A stretch of DNA of 8,635 nt from Candidatus Omnitrophota bacterium (GTDB lineage: Bacteria > Omnitrophota > Gorgyraeia > Gygaellales > Profunditerraquicolaceae), in contig JAQTRM010000047.1 in the NCBI GenBank assembly GCA_028711825.1, forward strand, positions 1 through 8,635, written 5' to 3'. Made by a program: the position numbers and the translations under genes. The notes under the pieces were generated by a model. That model worked only from the letters and a program-made list of their open reading frames with translations. It did no database searches and had not been told where the DNA came from. Numbering within the stretch: position 1 is the stretch's first letter; each line of letters opens with the position of its first letter. Below, piece after piece: positions 6,230 to 8,635 of this stretch.

Positions 6230-7288
6230 ATGCAGGATATTAAAGAATTAGATTTAAAAGGGCTGGAAGAAAGACTGCTTTTCCTGGGGGCCCCGAAATA
6301 TCACGCCCGATCGATATTCGACTGGATCTACCGGAAAGGGGTCTCTGATTTCGGGAAGATGAGTAATCTCTCCGCTTCCCTAAGAAAAGAACTCGCGGAG
6401 GAATTTAAGATCCTGGGAATAAGAGAATTATCGCGCCAGGAATCCGCGGATAAAACCGCTAAATTTCTTTTCCGCCTGGAGGATTCCAATCTGGTTGAGG
6501 CGGTGATTATCCCGATGAAGAGGAGGCTGCAGGGCTCGGGAGATTCCCGTTCTTTTACCGGGTGTATTTCTTCGCAGGCAGGCTGCAAATTCGCCTGTGG
6601 TTTTTGCGCCAGCGGCATGAAAGGTTTCCGGCGCAATTTAACGCGCGGAGAAATCCTGGACCAGGTTTTTTATTTGAAAAATGGAGTTTCCGGCGGAAAC
6701 CTGACGAATATCGTTTTTATGGGGACCGGCGAGCCGTTTGATAATTACGATAATGTCTTGAGCGCCGTCCGCCTGATCAATTCGCCGTCAGGTTTTAATA
6801 TCGGGGCGCGCAGGATCACCATTTCCACCTGCGGGATTATCCCGGGTATTGAAAAGCTCGCTAAAGAAGACCTGCAGGTTGAACTTTCCATTTCCCTGCA
6901 CGCCGCGGATGACAAACTCCGCAGCAAGTTGATGCCGGTGAATAAGAAATATCCTTTAGCAGACTTAATCCGCTGCTGCCGGGAATATATCGCCAAAACC
7001 AACCGGCAGGTAACCTTCGAGTATATCCTGATAAAAGATATTAATTCCGATCCGGCTTCGGCGCGCCGCCTGGTTTCCCTGCTTAAGGGCCTGCGGTTGG
7101 CCAAGGTTAACCTTATTCCCGCGAATTTTCTGCCGGAGTTGAAGATTGAATCCCCGGAGAGACTCCAGGTAAATTTTTTTAAAGAATGCTTGACGGAAGC
7201 GGGGCTAGAGGTAACATTAAGAAAGGAACGCGGGCAAGATATCGATGCGGCCTGCGGCCAATTAAGGTTAAAATATGAAAATTGCTAA
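6230..7288 (+). CDS. rlmN: Dual-specificity 23S rRNA/tRNA adenine-C2 methyltransferase RlmN
   Basis: RlmN is a cytoplasmic radical-SAM enzyme that methylates C2 of A2503 in 23S rRNA and of A37 in some tRNAs, consuming two SAM and releasing S-adenosylhomocysteine and 5'-deoxyadenosine. All diagnostic parts are present in 352 residues: the N-terminal IKELDLKGLEERL helix region and HARSIFDWIYRKG, the cluster cysteines 119, 123 and 126 (CKFACGFC), Cys112 seven residues before them (E. coli Cys118), the SAM-binding FMGTGEP, and the C-terminal CGQL with the methyl-carrying Cys342 (E. coli Cys355). No clear Shine-Dalgarno precedes ATG 6230, but it gives the usual family N-terminus. It lies 43 bases after the ligase gene with no terminator between, so co-transcription is possible. 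It overlaps the next gene by 14 bases. Confidence 0.96.
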   Translation: MQDIKELDLKGLEERLLFLGAPKYHARSIFDWIYRKGVSDFGKMSNLSASLRKELAEEFKILGIRELSRQESADKTAKFLFRLEDSNLVEAVIIPMKRRLQGSGDSRSFTGCISSQAGCKFACGFCASGMKGFRRNLTRGEILDQVFYLKNGVSGGNLTNIVFMGTGEPFDNYDNVLSAVRLINSPSGFNIGARRITISTCGIIPGIEKLAKEDLQVELSISLHAADDKLRSKLMPVNKKYPLADLIRCCREYIAKTNRQVTFEYILIKDINSDPASARRLVSLLKGLRLAKVNLIPANFLPELKIESPERLQVNFFKECLTEAGLEVTLRKERGQDIDAACGQLRLKYENC

Positions 7289-7883
7289 ACTGAAGTTTAC
7301 GCTGGTTATTTTGCTGGCGGTTTTATGCGGCTGTGCCAAGCCGGAAATTCGCAACCTGAATTCGAAGGGGACGAACATTATCTGCTTCGGGGATAGTATT
7401 ACTTTCGGCTACGGGGTTGACCCGGCGGACAGTTATCCCTCCGTTTTAGGGCCGATGGTAAAGTTCCCGGTGATTAACGCGGGGGTTGACGGGAATACCA
7501 CTTTTGATGCCCTGGAACGCCTGGAAACGGATGTTTTGGAAAAAGATCCTCGCCTGGTGATCGTGGAATTTTGCGGTAATGATTTTCTAAGTTGCGTTCC
7601 CCTGCGCAATACCGTGGAGAACCTTTCTATCATTATCGACCGTATCCAGGCAAAAGGAGCGATGGTTGCCCTGGTGGATATCAGCTCGGGCGTCCTGCTA
7701 CGGCAATACCGCCAGGCGCTTAAAAAGCTGGCGGCGCAGAAAAAAGCGATCTTCATCCCGGTAGTCATGGATAAGATACTTACTAACTCTTCGATGAAAA
7801 GCGATTTTTTCCATCCCAATGCCCGCGGTTACAAGCTGATTGCCGAGCGCGTCTTGCGCGGGATTTCCGAATACCTTAAATAG
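7275..7883 (+). CDS. SGNH/GDSL-family hydrolase lipoprotein (TesA/arylesterase-like)
   Basis: This 202-residue protein starts with a lipoprotein signal peptide: positively charged MKIAKLK, a hydrophobic core, and the lipobox LCGC with Cys20 as the lipidated residue. Ala at +2 is compatible with outer-membrane sorting. The SGNH hydrolase domain follows: block I FGDSIT with nucleophile Ser41, block II NAGVDGNT with the oxyanion Gly, block III GND (101-103) with Asn102, and block V DFFHP with Asp177 and His180. Family members are esterases, thioesterases or lysophospholipases, and the substrate cannot be told from the sequence. The ATG lies inside the end of rlmN (14-base overlap), pointing to coupled translation. 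Nothing ties it functionally to RlmN. Confidence 0.92.
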   Translation: MKIAKLKFTLVILLAVLCGCAKPEIRNLNSKGTNIICFGDSITFGYGVDPADSYPSVLGPMVKFPVINAGVDGNTTFDALERLETDVLEKDPRLVIVEFCGNDFLSCVPLRNTVENLSIIIDRIQAKGAMVALVDISSGVLLRQYRQALKKLAAQKKAIFIPVVMDKILTNSSMKSDFFHPNARGYKLIAERVLRGISEYLK

Positions 7884-8065
7884 AAAACCAGGACCGGAAA
7901 TAAATTCCAGCCCTGATGAAATTATGCCGAAGAAGGGAGTTTCCGCCTTCGCCCTCTGGGTATATGTGAAATTTACTTTAACGGGCTACGGCGGACCCGC
8001 CGAAGCGCACCGTATTGTTTTCTGATTGATTTATAGCGCGTAGGCGGGGAACCACAAATTAAAAA
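7884..8065. other. Intergenic stretch with a tRNA-end copy and a GC hairpin
   Basis: No protein gene is supported here. The stretch holds an 18-base copy of the tRNA-Leu 3' end (7924-7941) and a GC-rich palindrome, CGGCGG-AC-CCGCCG (7989-8002). The palindrome is followed about 15 bases later by TTGTTTTCT, at best a poor terminator for the plus-strand genes. A 61-codon reading frame overlapping the hydrolase end shows no recognisable domain and crosses the tRNA-like copy. Confidence 0.5.
7924..7941 (-). repeat. 18-base direct copy of the tRNA-Leu 3' end
   Basis: ATGCCGAAGAAGGGAGTT here is identical to 8065-8082, which covers the discriminator base, the 3' acceptor strand and part of the T-arm of tRNA-Leu(CAA). 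The two copies are in the same orientation, 141 bases apart. Identity stops where the tRNA T-loop begins, so this is a fragment and not a second tRNA gene. A tRNA 3' end repeated nearby is what an integration (att) site or a decayed tandem tRNA leaves behind. Confidence 0.6.
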
Positions 8066-8148
8066 TGCCGAAGAAGGGAGTTGAACCCTTACGGAGTTGC
8101 CCCCAACGGTTTTTGAGACCGCCGCGTATGCCATTCCGCCACTTCGGC
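8066..8148 (-). tRNA. tRNA-Leu(CAA)
   Basis: Read on the minus strand, the gene begins with the acceptor strand GCCGAAG (complement of 8142-8148) and ends CTTCGGC plus discriminator A (complement of 8066-8073), a perfect 7-bp acceptor stem. The anticodon stem GCGGT/ACCGT (one G-T pair) encloses the loop CTCAAAA, giving anticodon CAA, which reads UUG. The long variable arm (GGGGGCAACTCC region) and the T-arm with GGTTCAA are typical of a class II leucine tRNA. It is 83 bases with no encoded CCA, so the tail must be added after transcription. It lies 159 bases downstream of tRNA-Ala and may share its promoter. Confidence 0.95.
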
Positions 8149-8250
8149 AAGATTGAAGATTTTGTTCTAAATGGGGTAATCCGGGCGCGAGCGTAGAAGC
8201 TGCCTCCGGAGTTTCTTTTTAGGACAGTAATATAATATAAATTGTGGGCC

Positions 8251-8273
8251 CGCCAAAACTTTTAGTTTTGGCG
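8251..8273 (-). repeat. Perfect 10-bp hairpin between the two tRNA genes
   Basis: CGCCAAAACT (8251-8260) and AGTTTTGGCG (8264-8273) are perfect complements around a 3-base loop. On the transcribed (minus) strand it would fold in the spacer RNA after tRNA-Ala. No T-run follows it, so termination is doubtful; an RNA-processing signal or a dispersed palindromic repeat is more likely. Confidence 0.55.
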
Positions 8274-8279
8274 AGGTCT

Positions 8280-8312
8280 CACCAAATCTCTTATGAAATA
8301 AAAAATTTGGTG
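8280..8312 (-). repeat. 8-bp inverted repeat overlapping the tRNA-Ala 3' end
   Basis: CACCAAAT (8280-8287) pairs with ATTTGGTG (8305-8312) around a 17-base AT-rich loop. The right arm includes the encoded CCA and discriminator base of tRNA-Ala, so in the precursor the trailer could mask the CCA end until processed. It could also be fortuitous. Confidence 0.4.
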
Positions 8313-8383
8313 GAGCTGAGGAGGATCGAACTCCTGACCCCTTGCATGCCATGCAAGTGCTCTCCCAGCTGAGCTACAGCCCC
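8308..8383 (-). tRNA. tRNA-Ala(GGC)
   Basis: On the minus strand the gene starts GGGGCTG and ends CAGCTCC-A-CCA. The acceptor stem contains a G-T pair at position 3:70, the defining identity element of alanine tRNAs. The D-arm is GTAGCTCAGCTGGGAGAGC, the anticodon stem CTTGC/GCAAG encloses ATGGCAT with anticodon GGC (reads GCC/GCU), and the T-arm is AGGAG-TTCGATC-CTCCT. With the encoded CCA (complement of 8308-8310) it is 76 bases. It is the first gene behind the minus-strand promoter at 8411-8439, with a leader of about 20 bases. Confidence 0.97.
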
Positions 8384-8410
8384 AAAGATTTGGATAAATC
8401 GGTGCTTTTA

Positions 8411-8439
8411 AATATATCATTGCCCAAAAGCCTTGTCAA
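8411..8439 (-). promoter_or_regulatory. Sigma70-type promoter for the tRNA-Ala/tRNA-Leu unit
   Basis: On the minus strand a perfect -35 box TTGACA (complement of 8434-8439) is followed after 17 bases by the -10 box TATATT (complement of 8411-8416), one mismatch from consensus. Transcription should begin around 8403-8405, about 20 bases before mature tRNA-Ala, as expected for a strong stable-RNA promoter. Confidence 0.85.
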
Positions 8440-8450
8440 CTATAACCTTG

Positions 8451-8500
8451 ACCCCGTTACAAATCATGATAACATAAAATGGAAAAATTTGTAACGGGGT
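8451..8500. promoter_or_regulatory. Perfect 14-bp inverted repeat between divergent promoters (candidate operator)
   Basis: ACCCCGTTACAAAT (8451-8464) and ATTTGTAACGGGGT (8487-8500) are exact reverse complements separated by 22 AT-rich bases. Each arm lies just upstream of a -35 box: the right arm shares its last base with TTGACG of the endonuclease promoter, and the left arm is 11 bases from TTGACA of the tRNA promoter. This fits a shared regulator-binding site or a cruciform. There is no T-run after either arm, so it is not a terminator. Confidence 0.6.
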
Positions 8501-8528
8501 TGACGCTCTCTTTGCTAAGGGGTATAAT
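8500..8528 (+). promoter_or_regulatory. Sigma70-type promoter for endonuclease IV
   Basis: TTGACG (8500-8505) and a perfect TATAAT (8523-8528) are separated by 17 bases. Initiation is expected near 8535, only about 3 bases before the ATG at 8538, implying a nearly leaderless message. Confidence 0.85.
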
Positions 8529-8537
8529 CTAGGAATT

Positions 8538-8635
8538 ATGATTCTGGGAGTGCACGTTTCGGGGGCGGGGAAGATTTACCAGAGCCTGGAGGCCGCAAAA
8601 GCCTTGGGCTGCGACACCATGCAGATTTTTAGCCG
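8538..8635 (+). CDS. nfo: Deoxyribonuclease IV (endonuclease IV), N-terminal part
   Basis: The 32 complete codons in the window read MILGVHVSGAGKIYQS followed by LEAAKALGCDTMQIFSR, matching the start of endonuclease IV, whose members begin with a similar GAHVS strand, a helix with ALGC, and MQIF. The enzyme is a zinc-dependent AP endonuclease of base-excision repair; the His in GVHVS is in the expected position but the main metal ligands lie beyond the window edge. The frame is open at 8635, so the gene is cut by the window, not demonstrably broken. AGGA (8531-8534) is too close to the ATG for a standard ribosome-binding site and lies at or before the predicted transcription start. Confidence 0.85.
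   Translation, partial: MILGVHVSGAGKIYQSLEAAKALGCDTMQIFS

Noticed and set aside
7840..8025. 61-codon plus-strand reading frame after the hydrolase
   Set aside because: It overlaps the hydrolase 3' end in another frame, has no ribosome-binding site or domain, and crosses the tRNA-Leu fragment.
8190..8222. Possible intrinsic terminator: CTCCGGAG followed by TTTCTTTTT
   Set aside because: The palindrome has no loop and cannot form a usable stem.
8229..8270. Separate promoter for tRNA-Leu (TTGGCG, 16 bases, TATATT on the minus strand)
   Set aside because: The -35 matches four of six bases, lies in a hairpin, and would leave an 80-base leader; the strong promoter before tRNA-Ala is sufficient.
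8167..8352. 61-codon minus-strand reading frame
   Set aside because: It runs through tRNA-Ala and the spacer hairpins. Its Ser/Pro-rich start is the usual false translation of a tRNA 3' half.
1..8635. CRISPR arrays, insertion sequences, toxin-antitoxin or defence genes
   Set aside because: No regularly spaced repeats, transposase motifs or defence-type proteins were seen on either strand.

Overview
The window reads as an uncultured, probably Gram-negative-type bacterium of intermediate G+C content. A diderm envelope is suggested by an SGNH hydrolase with a lipoprotein signal whose +2 residue would direct it to the outer membrane. Gene texture and intergenic style resemble Omnitrophota or similar candidate phyla, but that is only an impression; nothing here fixes the taxon.

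Layout. (1) 12-341: a small PII-like DUF190 protein. (2) 386-6186, plus strand: five tightly packed metabolic genes. They are an NP-I family nucleoside phosphorylase, an MtnA/eIF2B-type sugar-phosphate isomerase, a class II aldolase fused to an SCP2 lipid-carrier domain, an NAD(P)-dependent aldehyde dehydrogenase and an AMP-forming acyl-CoA ligase. The last four are separated by 0 to 9 bases. The first two are each preceded by the same two-hairpin element, ending 14-15 bases before the preferred ATG. (3) 6230-7883: rlmN, overlapping an SGNH-hydrolase lipoprotein gene. (4) 7884-8383: non-protein-coding DNA with tRNA-Leu(CAA) and tRNA-Ala(GGC) on the minus strand, several hairpins, and an 18-base copy of the tRNA-Leu 3' end. 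(5) 8411-8635: two divergent sigma70-type promoters around a perfect 14-bp inverted repeat, driving the tRNAs leftward and the start of an endonuclease IV gene rightward.

How the genes may work together. The gene order matches a complete salvage route for the ribose part of a nucleoside: phosphorolysis to a (5-substituted) ribose 1-phosphate, isomerisation to the ribulose 1-phosphate, retro-aldol cleavage to dihydroxyacetone phosphate plus an aldehyde, oxidation of the aldehyde to an acid, and activation to an acyl-CoA. The known 'DHAP shunt' for 5'-methylthioadenosine and 5'-deoxyadenosine uses the first three reactions, usually with a nucleosidase and kinase. Here a phosphorylase would make the kinase unnecessary, and two added enzymes would recover the aldehyde carbon. 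Three things suggest the substrate may not be the textbook one: the SCP2 domain on the aldolase, the FadD-like ligase, and unusual active-site residues in the phosphorylase. The adjacent RlmN is a radical-SAM enzyme that itself releases 5'-deoxyadenosine, but this link is only circumstantial.
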